Part shown: positions 41,104 through 52,136 of the stretch, piece after piece
How the letters are laid out: every line of letters begins with the position of its first letter
Position numbering within the stretch: the stretch's first letter is position 1
Origin: Sycon ciliatum
Taxonomy: Eukaryota; Porifera; Calcarea; Leucosolenida; Sycettidae
Reading direction: 5' to 3'
DNA length: 64,000 nt
Assembly (NCBI RefSeq): GCF_964019385.1
Contig: NC_088653.1
Coordinates: 16,248,598 to 16,312,597, forward strand
Notes under the pieces: generated by a model
Seen by the model: only the letters and a program-made list of their open reading frames with translations
Told to the model about the DNA's origin: nothing
Database searches by the model: none
Position numbers and translations under genes: made by a program

Positions 41104-41564
41104 TGTTCTGTTGTGTAGTGTGGCAACGTTGTTGCCACTTGTACCTAAATGTGTTTTGTCACCTTCTTGTTTATTATTGTTATTATTATCATTCGTTCTC
41201 ACTTTTTTGTTTTTGTTGCTGATACACACTTGTCACGCTTAGTTCTTACTTGTATACCCTGGTTTTCTGCACACTTTTGTGAGAAATCGCACCTCGATAT
41301 TCCAGTGCTGTCATTGTATCGTGTCACCCTACCTTGATTGCTATATTATTTCCTTTGTTCTCATTTTGTTCTTTAGTACAACGGTGATTCCTGAAGAGAG
41401 TTGTACGAAAACTTGTTCGAATCATCTTTTTTTTCCATTGCCCTTTTTCTTCTTACATGTATTTTTCCTTACCCTTTAGGTTGTTTCTTGCATCGTCTCC
41501 ATCGCTTACATTGTTAATAAAGTAGTCCACATGTCGCTTCAGCTCGTCCTACTTATTGCCATAT

Positions 41565-41565
<1 letters not shown>

Positions 41566-41600
<35 letters not shown>
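41566..41600. repeat. (TAA)n tail
   Basis: TAA run ending the Penelope-like 3' UTR. Confidence 0.95.
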
Positions 41601-41601
<1 letters not shown>

Positions 41602-42062
41602 GCGCGGGCTTGCGACTAGTTGGTTTGGAGGTGACAGCGTTGCGAATGACCGAGGGTCCTCGACGTCTGGTCTCACTGTCCAGGAGCGAAACTGACTCAC
41701 GCTGCTATCTGGTGTTCACGAGGTGTTTGTCGCGCTGGAAATGGAGTGTCTCTGTAAGTTTGTATCCCTGGTGATGGTCGTGCCTGGAGAGCACTATATA
41801 AGTGGTGCTTTTCAGGCACAATCTTCCTCAGCCTACTCAAGCTCAACTGATGAGGGGTGAATTCCCCGAAACACTGTGTATTGAGCAGGGAGTGGTGCTT
41901 TCTTGCAGGTTTGCCGAGTCGAAGGTTCGATGGACTTCTCGTGTGCTCTGGATGGCAGTCGTGAGTCAGTCAAGTGTCAAGTAAAGTCGGCGGAATAGCG
42001 CGAGCTCCGGTGTGGGGAGCAAACCCTTTTCTTAGAAAATAATAATAATAATAAAATAATAA
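41601..42062 (+). mobile_element. Hammerhead-bearing segment between two (TAA)n tails
   Basis: It lies between (TAA)n at 41566-41600 and (TAA)n at 42040-42062. It starts TAGCGCGGGCTTG and ends with GCGAGCTCCGGTGTGGGGAG, shared with 28980. A TATA-like CTATATAAG is at 41794. The arrangement fits the terminal repeat (pLTR) of a Penelope-like element, which is known to carry hammerheads. Confidence 0.6.
41841..41886 (+). ncRNA. Type I hammerhead ribozyme
   Basis: Stem I GCTCAA with TTGAGC, core CTGATGA and GAAA, stem II GGGG-TGAATT-CCCC, stem III CAC-T-GTG, predicted cleavage after GTA (41880). All core bases are present. Confidence 0.92.
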
Positions 42063-42111
42063 TGCCGCCAGGAAAATTGGCAGGATTTGGTACTTTTCTG
42101 GTAAGTTTCAT

Positions 42112-42177
42112 CAAGAGTACTAGTACATGCCCCCCCCCCTCCCTCCTAATGATAATAAGGGGGGTTATGTACTCTTG
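42112..42177. mobile_element. Short MITE with CAAGAGTAC ends
   Basis: CAAGAGTAC...GTACTCTTG with a C-run and a G-run inside; a deleted relative of 1772-2038. Confidence 0.65.
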
Positions 42178-42420
42178 ATTTCATGCATGTTTGGTATGTG
42201 GATAAAGAAATGGAGCAGAATTCGAGGAATTGCCGCCATAAGGTTTGTATGGTTCTGCCCATTTTCACTGCTTTTCGAGCAGAATCTGCCACATTTTCGA
42301 GCATTATCCGCACACCCCTACTGGAGATGTGTGTGTGTGTGTTTTGTTTTGTAGGGAAAAAAGAGAAAAAACTAAACATGTAATGAGAAAAGAACCTATA
42401 AGTTACTAGTTATGACTAAC
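42178..42420. other. Unassigned stretch
   Basis: No gene recognised; a short GTGTGTGT run lies near 42330. Confidence 0.4.
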
Positions 42421-42425
42421 AGTTC

Positions 42426-42482
42426 ACCAAGGTAACCAAGGTAACCAAGGTAACCAAGGTAACCAAGGTAACCAAGGTAACG
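42426..42482 (+). repeat. 9-bp tandem repeat AAGGTAACC
   Basis: Six exact copies of AAGGTAACC followed by a foldback-family fragment. Confidence 0.95.
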
Positions 42483-42489
42483 AGATCAT

Positions 42490-42660
42490 ATACAGTCAGA
42501 TTGTGCGATAACGAGGCACAAAACTGACAAGGATATTAAGACATTTGACGACCTGACACCTACATATAGCTGCAACACATCTACGAGGTTCAAACCAAAC
42601 CTACCGACTTGGAAGGCCCAGGTGCGGAAAGGTCCAACGAGGGGAAGGGACTAGACTAAA
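42490..42660 (+). mobile_element. Fragment of the foldback family
   Basis: It shares ATATACAGTCAGA, GGCACAAAACTGACA and GACCTGACACCTA with the left arm of 6259-6430; the other arm is missing. Confidence 0.65.
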
Positions 42661-43192
42661 CAGCTACAGTCCATTCATTGGAAACTGGCACCCTGACTTT
42701 TTGGTGTCTCCCACTAGGCACCGGCGGATTATGCCGGCATAATTATTGACATAATACGGTGGTTGAAATTTTGTAGCATAATTTGGCATCCTTTCGGAGG
42801 TAGGAGCATAACTACATGATTGTACCACAATTCTAGTATGTAGGCTACACAATTGTGTACAATGCACCTGATCAGTGCTGGTGGTCTGCATGGTAAAGGG
42901 TTCGGAGTAGCTCCTTTCCAAAGATAGGGTCCAGCGGATAATGCTCCGAAAATGTTCGTATAATGCTAATCATAATGTTCCAAAAACTAATGCTGATTAT
43001 AATGATTTAATAAGGACGATAGTGCTCTTGGTTTGGAACAAAAAATGGAAGGAAGGCTGCACATTGTCAAGCTTCCAGGAAAGGATGCATTTAGCCGATC
43101 CGCCTCTGAAGCTGCTACAATATCTCTCATGAGCTCCACCACTTCTTAGCACTATAAGACATGAGCATCTCCATTGCAACTTTCATGCAGGG

Positions 43193-43262
43193 TTGTGGCT
43201 GAATAGTTAGAGTATCAAATCTATTCCCTTGCTTATAAAACATAGAGGTTCCAGGCTGTCCA
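43193..43262 (+). other. tRNA-like SINE head, degenerate
   Basis: GGCTGAATAGTTAGAGT resembles an A-box D arm and GAGGTTCCAGGC a damaged B box. It stands 45 bp upstream of a hammerhead hairpin, echoing the SINE fusion at 27.9 kb. Confidence 0.4.
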
Positions 43263-43305
43263 AGAGAGTGCTCAATACCGAGTGGTAGAGCTGGTTCAAA
43301 CAATA

Positions 43306-43624
43306 GGAGGACAGAGAAAGTGTTTTTACTCCGAGTTGCACGCACTAAGCGATCTTCAGAAAGCAGTAATGAGAAATCTGGATCAGTATTGGTTTATATA
43401 CTCACAAAGCAAAGTGTAAATAGCTGCAGCATGGCGCTAATCTAAAAGTTTTTTTTGCACTGCGCCATTAACAACTTTTAGATTTGCGCCGTGCAGCAGC
43501 TATTTACACTTTTCTTTGTGAGTATATAAATTATAAACCAATACTGATCCAGATTTCTCATTATTGTTTTCTGATGATCGCTTAGTGCGTGAAACTCGGA
43601 GTAAAAACACTTTCTCTGTCCTCC
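43306..43624 (+). mobile_element. Hammerhead-bearing hairpin, about 150-bp arms
   Basis: Arms 43306-43450 and 43473-43624 with a 22-bp loop. The right arm has an intact hammerhead. In the left arm (minus strand) the same motif has CTGAAGA and GCAA in place of GAAA, so that ribozyme is inactivated. Confidence 0.85.
43565..43609 (+). ncRNA. Type I hammerhead ribozyme
   Basis: Stem I TGTTTT with AAAACA, core CTGATGA and GAAA, stem II CGC-TTAGT-GCG closed by a U-U pair, stem III CTC-G-GAG, predicted cleavage after GTA (43603). The U-U closing pair and CTC/GAG stem III link it to 29069-29170, with compensatory changes in stem II. Confidence 0.88.
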
Positions 43625-44459
43625 AATTGGTTTTATTCCCTTGCTTATCCATGTAGTGAGAGGTGAAACCATTATTGCTGGTGATCATTTGGATGCTGGA
43701 AGCGTATCATGGGAAGTGGTATTCCCGCCTGCAGTCGTGCAGACAAGCTGTAATTGCTTCCACTCTGTGATAAAATGACTTCATCTGAAACAGCTCACGT
43801 GAGGCCAGTTCCTGGGAGACGATCGCAGATCGAGATCCCTCCCATCTGCGGAAATCCTGAAAACACGTGGTCAGAAGTTATTTTGCCGCTCTACATCCTT
43901 TGCTTGCGCTGTCTTCTTCTCCTGAGGTTGCGTGGAGACAAATGGTTGGCCACAATACTCTTCTTTTCTGATAGGACTTGACTGTAGGCCGTGCATTACA
44001 ATCGTCACCGACGAACTGTAGACCAATCTACGTCCTTCACCAGGAAAGTTAGACACGCGCTGCTGAGCACTCAAATCGTCTTGGTACTGCGTCCATGAAA
44101 ATTGAAATTCTAGTTCTTTTTCGAGCCGGCTGAGCTGGACTCAGCAAAGGCAATTATTTGGAACAAGCTCTTTCTTTTTATAGCCGCTCCTTCATCCATG
44201 TCCAAATTTATCATTGGATCAATGTTTACTTCAGTATCGCTAGAGATGCTATGGCCAGAGCCTATGGCATAACAGGAAACCTCTTCTTCGAATGTTTGAT
44301 ATTGTCTACGCGTACAATGTACGTCTAGTCTCCACCAGGACTCTCCATGATTTCTAAAAAAGAACTCGTAAATCATCGTGACGGATTTTGTGTAACAGCC
44401 TCAGTTGCAACGTTGGGTATGCTACATCACCTGTACATTTACCTGACTACACTGCTACA
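43625..44459. other. Unassigned stretch
   Basis: No gene or repeat with a second copy recognised. Confidence 0.4.
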
Positions 44460-44603
44460 TTATAGCAATAAAAACTGCTTTATGGCAGTTTTCTAGAAAA
44501 AGTTATTGTGTTCTAGTCTATGGACCCCGTCTAAAAAGTAAGAAATTAACGAAATGTGATAGCCGAAAATTAAAATTTCACACAAAACCTCACAATAATC
44601 ACA
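44460..44603 (+). mobile_element. Solo arm of a foldback MITE
   Basis: It matches the left arm of 13490-13920 with a few changes; the second arm is missing. Confidence 0.9.
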
Positions 44604-44749
44604 CACAGGATATAGATGAAAAGCCATGGTACCATGGTTACCAGTACATAAATCCGAAACGATCATTGACATGTATGCCTATTCGTGTTAATTAAGTTGA
44701 AGTCGCGATGTTTGCATGATGCACGTAGCACCCTATTTCAGTCCTTTTT

Positions 44750-45140
44750 GCTGCCGTGCCCTTAACTCGCACTCGAGGAGGCCAAAGTTGAACAACTTGC
44801 TTGTGGTCCCACCTGCTAGCACTGCTTGTTCTGCTAAGTGCCTAACGCACGCTGGAGCTATTATGTGGAATAGATTGCCACCAGTAGCAGAACGTTCGAT
44901 AGGTATTTGGATTTCAAATCTCAAGCCTTGCAGTATTAGCGACATAGGTTGTCCAATGCTCACTGGATTGATATCTGTTCGTTGCAACCAACCTTCCGTT
45001 TTCATTCCTTTCTCTTTTTCTCTTATATCTACTTTTTCACAATATCCTTTAAAATTTTATTCACAGTGGGTCCAATGTTATTAGGCAATTTGCCTGTTTT
45101 GATTTCCACTATAAATAAAGTATACAACAACAACAAAAAG
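44750..45140 (+). pseudogene. LINE C-terminus and 3' tail
   Basis: The reading gives NNLLVVPPASTAC, then HAGAIMWNRLPPVAERS and WISNLKPCSISD, the terminal block of CR1/Jockey-like LINEs. A 3' UTR with AATAAAG and an ACAACAACA tail (45125-45137) follows. Strongly 5'-truncated. Confidence 0.65.
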
Positions 45141-45751
45141 TCGCTGCATGTCTGAGTCGTGGTCGCCTGAGAACAGCTGCAGCTGTCACAACCTTCTCAG
45201 CCTATTCAACCTGACTGATTTTGGATTGGGCCACAATGCCAAGGATTCACAGCAGACGGCATGGAAAACATGCTGACAAGCGGAAACGTTTTCGGAAAAT
45301 AGAATAGCAAATCAAATATAGGCAAGTGAGGTCGGTCAAAGGCCGCAACCGTGGCGTGGTTGCGATGAAGTCAACGCAGAAATCAAACATTCCAGGGATA
45401 ATGCTTGTGTGCAGGAAGTGGTTAAATTAAACTAAACTCAACCGCTAAAGAAAGCTGTGAAAATACAACATCAACACAATAATAATTATGTGTTCTGGAA
45501 AAAAAAGGCCAGATCAAAGTGAACTGCATCCACTGATCCAGATGTGTGTCATGATCATGACTTGGGCAGTAGCGGTGAGTGACACTCGGACATTGTATGC
45601 CAGCCAGCTGTTGGATTGGTTTCTCTACCAGACAGCATCGGGTAGGGTGGTCTAACCTGGAGAGATGCAGACTTGGCACCAACACCAAGGCAGAACTGGT
45701 ATCCCGTACACTATGAAGTCGAGACCCTAGGTCGGCGGAGCTCCCAAAACC

Positions 45752-46606
45752 TCACCACCACTGCCACGATTCAGGTTGTGCGTGCCGCTCGCCGCGAAAC
45801 GGGAATTTGAGCTTGGTTAGAAGGTGGTTTTGACAATCACAACCTTGCGAATACCAAGTTGATCCATAATTACGCATGAAATGACACATATCGCGTCCCG
45901 ACGCAGAACCCAACCTCAATGAACTGTCAATGCGCAAGAATACGTGAAAATAGGACAAAGTGTTCAGAAGGTATTTGACAGTCGGTGCCACCACCACTGC
46001 TGAGCAGATTTGACAGGAGGGGATTGCGATTTCAAACTTGTCCCGACTGTTTAACTTTGGTACTGGTTGTGCGGCGCCGACCAAACTCGCTCTTCCTAGA
46101 AGGGAAAGGAGGCATAGGTTCCGCTGCAGTACACTCAAATCCAGAGAACTTGTCTTGTGTTGAAAACGACAACCTAATTTCACATTTTCAACATTGCAAG
46201 TAGTAATATGACAAGCATAAGTCAGGTAAAAAAAATAATAAAAAAGGTCCTCAGTCATTATCTGAGAACCTTCTAGCCAGTAGATCATGCGTGTGTTTAG
46301 AAGATCAATTGCTGAATTCTCACGTCTCACGCAATTCAGTATGGGTGTTTGGTACAGCTGACTGGGTGTGAGGTTCGCCATCGACCTCCTGGGAGCGTTT
46401 AGACGACAGGGCCAATAAATACAAGGCTCACAAGGGATTCTCGCAATATGATCGTGTTTGCGAGGGAACGCCTTCATCCAGTCAAGCGTCTCCATGCCAA
46501 CCGTTGCCAAGCATTGAACCGGACACTTTTTCATCGCCAGCTTTACAGCCGGTGCACTTGTTCGACGGTGAACACTGGTGAACACTGACTGAGCGCTGTC
46601 CACCAA
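45752..46606 (-). CDS. Unrecognised open frame, 284 codons
   Basis: The longest unassigned open frame outside transposons. I see no domain, signal peptide or repeat. Two YF-rich stretches (LFYYFFYLTYAC) and several Cys residues are present. No second copy in the window. It may be chance, or part of an unknown mobile element. Confidence 0.2.
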   Translation of the reverse strand: MVDSAQSVFTSVHRRTSAPAVKLAMKKCPVQCLATVGMETLDWMKAFPRKHDHIARIPCEPCIYWPCRLNAPRRSMANLTPSQLYQTPILNCVRRENSAIDLLNTRMIYWLEGSQIMTEDLFYYFFYLTYACHITTCNVENVKLGCRFQHKTSSLDLSVLQRNLCLLSLLGRASLVGAAQPVPKLNSRDKFEIAIPSCQICSAVVVAPTVKYLLNTLSYFHVFLRIDSSLRLGSASGRDMCHFMRNYGSTWYSQGCDCQNHLLTKLKFPFRGERHAQPESWQWW

Positions 46607-46914
46607 GACACCCAGGTACGTATTGTCAAGAGTACAGAACCTGGTTATGTAGTCTTGGTATAATCTATGTGTGAGAAGCCTGGCCGTTTCCAGCCCTGGT
46701 CTTGTCCAGAGCGCTAATCAACTCCGCTTTTGGCGATATCTGACGCCTGATCATTGGGGTGGGAGAGTTGTTGTTTTTTTCTTTTTCTTGATATTGCTCA
46801 TAAGAACGAGATTTCCAAAGTCTTCTACTGATCTGCACGGCGAAATCTGTATTTCCAAACTTTGCGAACGGCTCTTCTTCAATCATTTATATACATGTAA
46901 TCATAATTATTTCT

Positions 46915-47745
46915 CCTGCTCTGGATCCCGCGCAATCTGGGTTTCGTCGTGGCGACTCGACCGCTCTACAGCTTACCAAGCTGATCCAAGACATTGCCGA
47001 CCATCGTCATGTGGGGCGGAAAGTTGCCATGTCCTTGTTCGACCTCGAGAAAGCTTTCGACACCGTGTGGCACCGTGCATTGCTTGCTAAACTTTCCAAA
47101 GTTTTCGGTGTGTGTGGCGCAGCGCTGGATTACAGGCTATACCTATCCGGCAGAACACAAGTTGTCTGAGTAGGTGGACTTCTCTCAGATGCTTCACCTG
47201 TTCTGTCTGGAGGGCCCCAGGGTCCATCCTAGAGCCTCTCCCTTTCCTAGTGTATACTAATGATCTTCCCAGTCATGTGTCCTTATTTGCTGACGATACT
47301 GCACTGCTCCGGTTCAATGAGAGTCTAGACAGGCTGCGAGACAGTCTCCAGCGCGGTATCAACGAAGTCCATCAGTGGGTGACTACCTGGAGACTAAGAC
47401 CTAATATCGCCAAGACTGAGATATCATTATTCCTGCCGAACTCAGAGCCAACCCCTGCATTCACTCTTCCCGGATCCCTCACAGACCTCACGGTGGGAAA
47501 GCAACACAAGCATCTTGGTTTGGTCATTGACGCAGACTTATCGTCTAGTAGACATGTCGACTACATCTGTAGCAAAGTCAGTAAAGCTGTTGGCTACCTC
47601 GTGTCTCACTGCTCCCACCTACCGCTTGAATACATTCGCCATTTTTATCATTGCTATATTCTCCCCATTTTTCTCTATTGCTCAACCGCCTGGTCATCCC
47701 CTCTAAGTAAATCAGCCCATCGCCGCCTACTCAGCCGTTGCACTT
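46915..47745 (+). pseudogene. CR1/Jockey-like LINE RT, copy 1
   Basis: 46919-47169 reads ALDPAQSGFRRGDSTALQL and SLFDLEKAFDTVWHRALL, ending in a stop. After a frame change, 47190-47745 reads LSGGPQGSILEPL, PFLVYTNDLP, FADDTALLRF, then QHKHLGLVIDADLSS and YILPIFLYCSTAWSSPL. Catalytic FADD is intact but stops and frameshifts make it dead. It stops abruptly at the next unit. Confidence 0.8.
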
Positions 47746-48340
47746 TCCAGGAGCCAATGCTAACGTTAAAATTGTTCATGAACACAAACACCTTGGTGTT
47801 ATATTCGACAGCCATATGTCCTGGTCCCCACAGGTTCAGTCAGTATGCAAGCGAGCTAGCTCCTCCCTTGGCATGTTGCAACCTCATTGCCGAAAATTGT
47901 TCTTTACGTCGTATATTCTACCTATATTTGATTACTGTGACACAGCGTGGTGCGGTCTGTCTCAGGCCCTTGTTCAAACTCTGGAAATACACCAGCGTCT
48001 GCTTCTAAAAATCCTGTTTCGCAAAAATCAAACATTCTCCTCCCAACGTCTCTACAGTTTAGCTTCAGTATCTCCCCTCTTAGAGCGACACCAGCAACAT
48101 CTTTGCATCCTTGTACACATGATCTTGTTAGACCTGGCTCCAAAACACTTTGCTAAGTATAACTGGTTTGTGTCGACCAGATCAACACGTCATTCCTTCT
48201 CATTACCCCGTGCCAATACCTCCCTGTTTCTGAAATCTCCTATCTTCTCTGCGTACACTCTCTGGTCTTCCCTGCCAACTAGCCTTAAAGCATGCACAGA
48301 CATTAAGGAGTTCAAGCTTCAGCTTCTTCGTCCTAAATAA
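47746..48340 (+). pseudogene. LINE RT C-terminus, copy 2, fused behind copy 1
   Basis: The reading repeats the stage just passed: KIVHEHKHLGVIFDSHMSWS, then SYILPIFDYCDTAWCGL, then the full C-terminus to TLWSSLPTSLKAC and FKLQLLRP and a stop at 48338-48340. Because HKHLG and YILPIF occur in both copies, two different LINE sequences are joined end to end. A 3' UTR leads to (TAA)n at 48479-48506. Confidence 0.75.
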
Positions 48341-48478
48341 TCTCACCATTTTCGTCATGCCTCCCCTTGCAGTACTCTCTTTGTTTCTCTCCTTATTATT
48401 CAGTTCGCCGTGGTTGGCTACCACCCGACTTCTCATATATATTGGCAGTCTTCTGACGAGCCAGGAGATGTTGAATTA

Positions 48479-48506
48479 ATATTAATAATAATAATAATAA
48501 TAATAA
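48479..48506. repeat. (TAA)n tail of the LINE
   Basis: TAA/AAT run directly before the tRNA-like array. Confidence 0.95.
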
Positions 48507-48551
48507 TGATCAGCCGGGGAAGTGAACTGCCTGAAAAGAGAAAAAACCGCC

Positions 48552-48622
48552 AGACCCACCAGGACTCGAACCTGGGACCCTGCTTGTCATGAGCAATGCT
48601 CTAACCACTGAGCTATGGGACC
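48552..48622 (-). tRNA. tRNA-like head, unit 1 (pseudo)
   Basis: A cloverleaf can be drawn: acceptor GGTCCCA against TGGGTCT with one mismatch, D arm GCTC/GAGC, anticodon stem TTGCT/AGCAG, T arm CCAGG-TTCGAGT-CCTGG. A and B boxes are good. Position 33 is A, not U, and the nominal anticodon TGA would need a long variable arm that is absent. I regard it as a SINE head, not a functional tRNA. Confidence 0.5.
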
Positions 48623-48861
48623 AGGCTGAACCCAGAAGGCGCTGACAAGTCCTTCACCCCAAAGGCAGCTAGCTCACAACACGTGCCACACATACTGATG
48701 GCACTTGGGTCTTTTTCCCTCCCCCAGGGGACCAACCACGGTCAGTTTCTGGAAACTACCAGAGGTGAAAGAAAGTGATTAAATTTGGAAAGGATTGGGA
48801 GAACTTCAAATTCAAATGATCAGTCGGGGAAGTGAACTGCCTGAAAAGAGAAAAAACCGCC

Positions 48862-48936
48862 AGACCCACCAGGACTCGAACCTGGGACCCTGCTTGTCAT
48901 GAGCAATGCTCTATCTAACCACTGAGCTATGGGACC
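48862..48936 (-). tRNA. tRNA-like head, unit 2 (pseudo)
   Basis: As unit 1 but with a 4-nt insertion (TATC on the plus strand) in the D-arm side, which would disrupt folding. Confidence 0.4.
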
Positions 48937-49175
48937 AGGCTGAACCCAGAAGGCGCTGACAAGTCCTTCACCCCAAAGGCAGCTAGCTCACAACACGTGC
49001 CACACATACTGATGGCACTTGGGTCTTTTTCCCTCCCCCAGGGGACCAACCACGGTCAGTTTCTGGAAACTACCAGAGGTGAAAGAAAGTGATTAAATTT
49101 GGAAAGGATTGGGAGAACTTCAAATTCAAATGATCAGTCGGGGAAGTGAACTGCCTGAAAAGAGAAAAAACCGCC

Positions 49176-49246
49176 AGACCCACCAGGACTCGAACCTGGG
49201 ACCCTGCTTGTCATGAGCAATGCTCTAACCACTGAGCTATGGGACC
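49176..49246 (-). tRNA. tRNA-like head, unit 3 (pseudo)
   Basis: Same 71-nt sequence as unit 1. Confidence 0.5.
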
Positions 49247-49443
49247 AGGCTGAACCCAGAAGGCGCTGACAAGTCCTTCACCCCAAAGGCAGCTCACAAC
49301 ACGTGCCACACATACTGATGGCACTTGGGTCTTTTTCCCTCCCCCAGGGGACCAACCACGGGCAGTTTCTGGAAACTACCAGAGGTGAAAGAAAGTGATT
49401 AAATTTGGAAAGGATTGGGAGAACTTCAAATTCAAATGATCAG

Positions 49444-50400
49444 TCGGGGAAGTGAACCAATTCTTTCCAAATTTAATCACTTTCTTTCTGTGAACATTCA
49501 CAGCACCACCAGGTAAGCTCGCACACAGCACTCGCACGAGGAACTCGCACACAGCACACGTACTCGCACGAGGAACCTCGCGGTGCACGTGCAAGTGTAC
49601 GGAACGGATATAGCGGGGAACGGTTGCCGCTTGATGTGTGGACAGGTGATCAACAGATAGGAACGATTCTTGCATGAAAAAAACATCTCTAGAACGAGAT
49701 CTCGGCAAACGAAATAAGTTATACAAAACGGTTGTTAGGGGCAACAGTAATTAGTAGACCCGAAATGGAAAGGCACAGACTAGATTGATAAAAAGAACAG
49801 AAGTGGGAAAAATGGAAATTATGAAATCCAGGTCGGTGCCAACGGAATCCAGCTGGGTTCACCGCCGGAGATAGTGCTTGTAGTGATCATTGGACTGGCA
49901 CAGGGCCAGGACAGTGTGCTGAGCTAGAGCGGCACATTCTCGGGGCTGCTCTCTTCACGGGGGGATTTCAGCGGGCACCCGGGTCGCCAATGGGTAAGTG
50001 GAAAAAGTAAACGACATGGATGCATGGCATAGATACGAACTTAAGCACCAATAGAGGCAGCGTGAAAACGAAAACTGCGTAACAAGCAAAGCGAGAAAGT
50101 CGAGTTAAACGTTCTCGAAGGGCTGTTATGAAAGCATTCTAAACTTTAAATAAGCAATAGGCGACAACGCTGCCAATCAACACAATATAAATAATAATAA
50201 AAGCAGTGAATCCCATGCTGGCTTACATACAGGGGTGCTGCTTGTCATCTCACTAATTTCTGAATCACTTCTCAATATCTTGGTGCTGTCACGATTTCGA
50301 ATCGCCACTCCCGACATGGACAGCAGGCAGTAAGAGATGCTGCTGCTGGTGCCTTTGTTGTGGTAGTTGGTGTTGGTGGTAGTGGTATTATTGTCGTGAT
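49444..50400. other. Unassigned stretch
   Basis: It contains GAACTCGCACACAGCAC direct repeats near 49510-49580. No gene recognised. Confidence 0.4.
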
Positions 50401-50404
50401 CGTT

Positions 50405-50862
<458 letters not shown>

Positions 50863-50919
50863 TACCTGTAGCTGTGTTGAGGCCAGAAGGGTGGGACAGT
50901 GTGAGCTGTTGCTTGCTAG

Positions 50920-51043
50920 ACCTTCCTGGTGCAGTCGCTTCCACGGTAGCCAGGTTTGCAACCGCAAGAGAAGCCATGCGCTTGGTTTCGGCACTGTGTG
51001 TTAGGCGACAAACAGCGGCCGGGCTGAAGACATTCATCTACAT
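50920..51043 (-). CDS. Calcium-binding EGF-like exon
   Basis: On the minus strand, TTGCATTGCAG is followed by a phase-1 exon reading DVDECLQPGRC, LSPNTQCRNQ, GFSCGCKPGYRGSDC. Six cysteines have EGF spacing and DVDEC is the usual start of a calcium-binding EGF domain. The most likely donor is the GT after TRK (AAG/GTCTAG), a weak site; otherwise the frame ends two codons later at TAG. Extracellular protein or receptor. It probably belongs to the same minus-strand gene as the exon at 54216-54329. I cannot tell which EGF gene. Confidence 0.8.
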
Positions 51044-51072
51044 CTGCAATGCAACAATGGGGAGCGGAAGAG

Positions 51073-51075
<3 letters not shown>

Positions 51076-51144
<69 letters not shown>

Positions 51145-51176
51145 AAGAGAGAGAGAGAGACAGAGAGAAAGAGAGT
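51076..51176. repeat. (GA)n microsatellite
   Basis: A GA run with GAAAGA variation, in the intron just upstream of the EGF exon. Confidence 0.95.
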
Positions 51177-51179
51177 GCG

Positions 51180-51180
<1 letters not shown>

Positions 51181-51218
<38 letters not shown>

Positions 51219-51219
51219 G
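51181..51219. repeat. (GACA)n microsatellite
   Basis: About nine GACA units. Confidence 0.95.
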
Positions 51220-52136
51220 AGATATTGATGGGCAGTAAGAAAGAGCACATGTTCAGGTCTAGTCCTACTTGTGTTAGGTAGAAAGGAAGTCTTGCTAATC
51301 CAGATCTCTCCTGCAGTCCAAATATTACGCAACGCCAGGCTAGCAATTGGAAAGTAGTTAGTGCCGTAAAATCCACACCGTTTAGGAGCCGCATCTGACG
51401 CCTGATCATGGGGTGGTGGCGTCCCACGGAAGCGGAAAGGCGGTTCTTGACCAGGGAGTTGTATGACTCCTTGTTCTTGACCTGCCCGGTACTCGAACCC
51501 CGTCGAATTTTGTTTTAGTACCGTAAAATACTGTAAAACTACGAATTTTCGGTAAAAATTCGGTATTTCCCAAAATCAACGGTTCCGTGGCGCAAAATTT
51601 CGGTAAGCCAGTTTTCCCGATCAAAACAAAATGCATTCTGCACACTGTGTAGCAGGGCATAGGTTAACTTAATAGGTCGTGTTTTGTTTCCGGTAAAAAA
51701 ATAATTTCTACCGGAGTTTCCGAAAATAAATCTCCACCGAAATGTTCCGGTTATACCGTGCCGCGGGGGCACCCAACCGTAGTTTTACAGCCAGCCGGGA
51801 AAGGAACATGGTGTGGCCGAGTGCAATCAAGCTTGTGCGGCGTGAACGCCTCCGTGTGCTAAGGCCCCCGTTGCATGTTTGTTGCGAGGAGCTCAAAGGC
51901 AAACTGAGCGCTGTAAAGCGATAAACTCGCGTGGCACGCAAATTTGCGTTTTCAAGAATCGCATTCGTTCACAATGAGAAATGTGTGCGATTTTAACTCT
52001 CTTCAAATGGATCTTGTACAGTTGTCCACCCATGCGCAGAGCAGCTTGCGGCGATTTATATTCGGGAATGTATGATGGTTGCGAAAATAGGGAAATTTAA
52101 TCTCTAGAGAAAATTTCTCACTGTACAGTTTAGAAC
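51220..52136. other. Intronic stretch with degenerate repeat
   Basis: CTGTAAAACTACG (51530) and CGTAGTTTTACAG (51778) form a possible MITE end pair. No gene recognised. Confidence 0.4.

Larger units (their letters stand above)
48507..49443 (-). repeat. Tandem array of tRNA-derived SINE units
   Basis: TGATCAG(C/T)CGGGGAAGTG starts at 48507, 48817, 49131 and 49437, giving units of 310, 314 and 306 bp plus the beginning of a fourth. Each has a tRNA-like sequence on the minus strand and a body with GGTGAAGGACTTGTCAGCGC. Differences are a 4-bp insertion in unit 2 and an AGCT deletion in unit 3. Confidence 0.9.

Noticed and set aside
43313..43355. Second active hammerhead on the minus strand in the left hairpin arm
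   Set aside because: GCAA replaces the essential GAAA, so it should be inactive.
45752..46606. Host gene call for the 284-codon frame
   Set aside because: No recognisable domain, no second evidence; kept only as a low-confidence open frame.
48507..49443. CRISPR-like array or functional tRNA cluster
   Set aside because: Units of over 300 bp are too long for CRISPR and the genome is eukaryotic. The tRNA-like parts have a non-U33 anticodon loop and acceptor mismatch, so a SINE is more likely.
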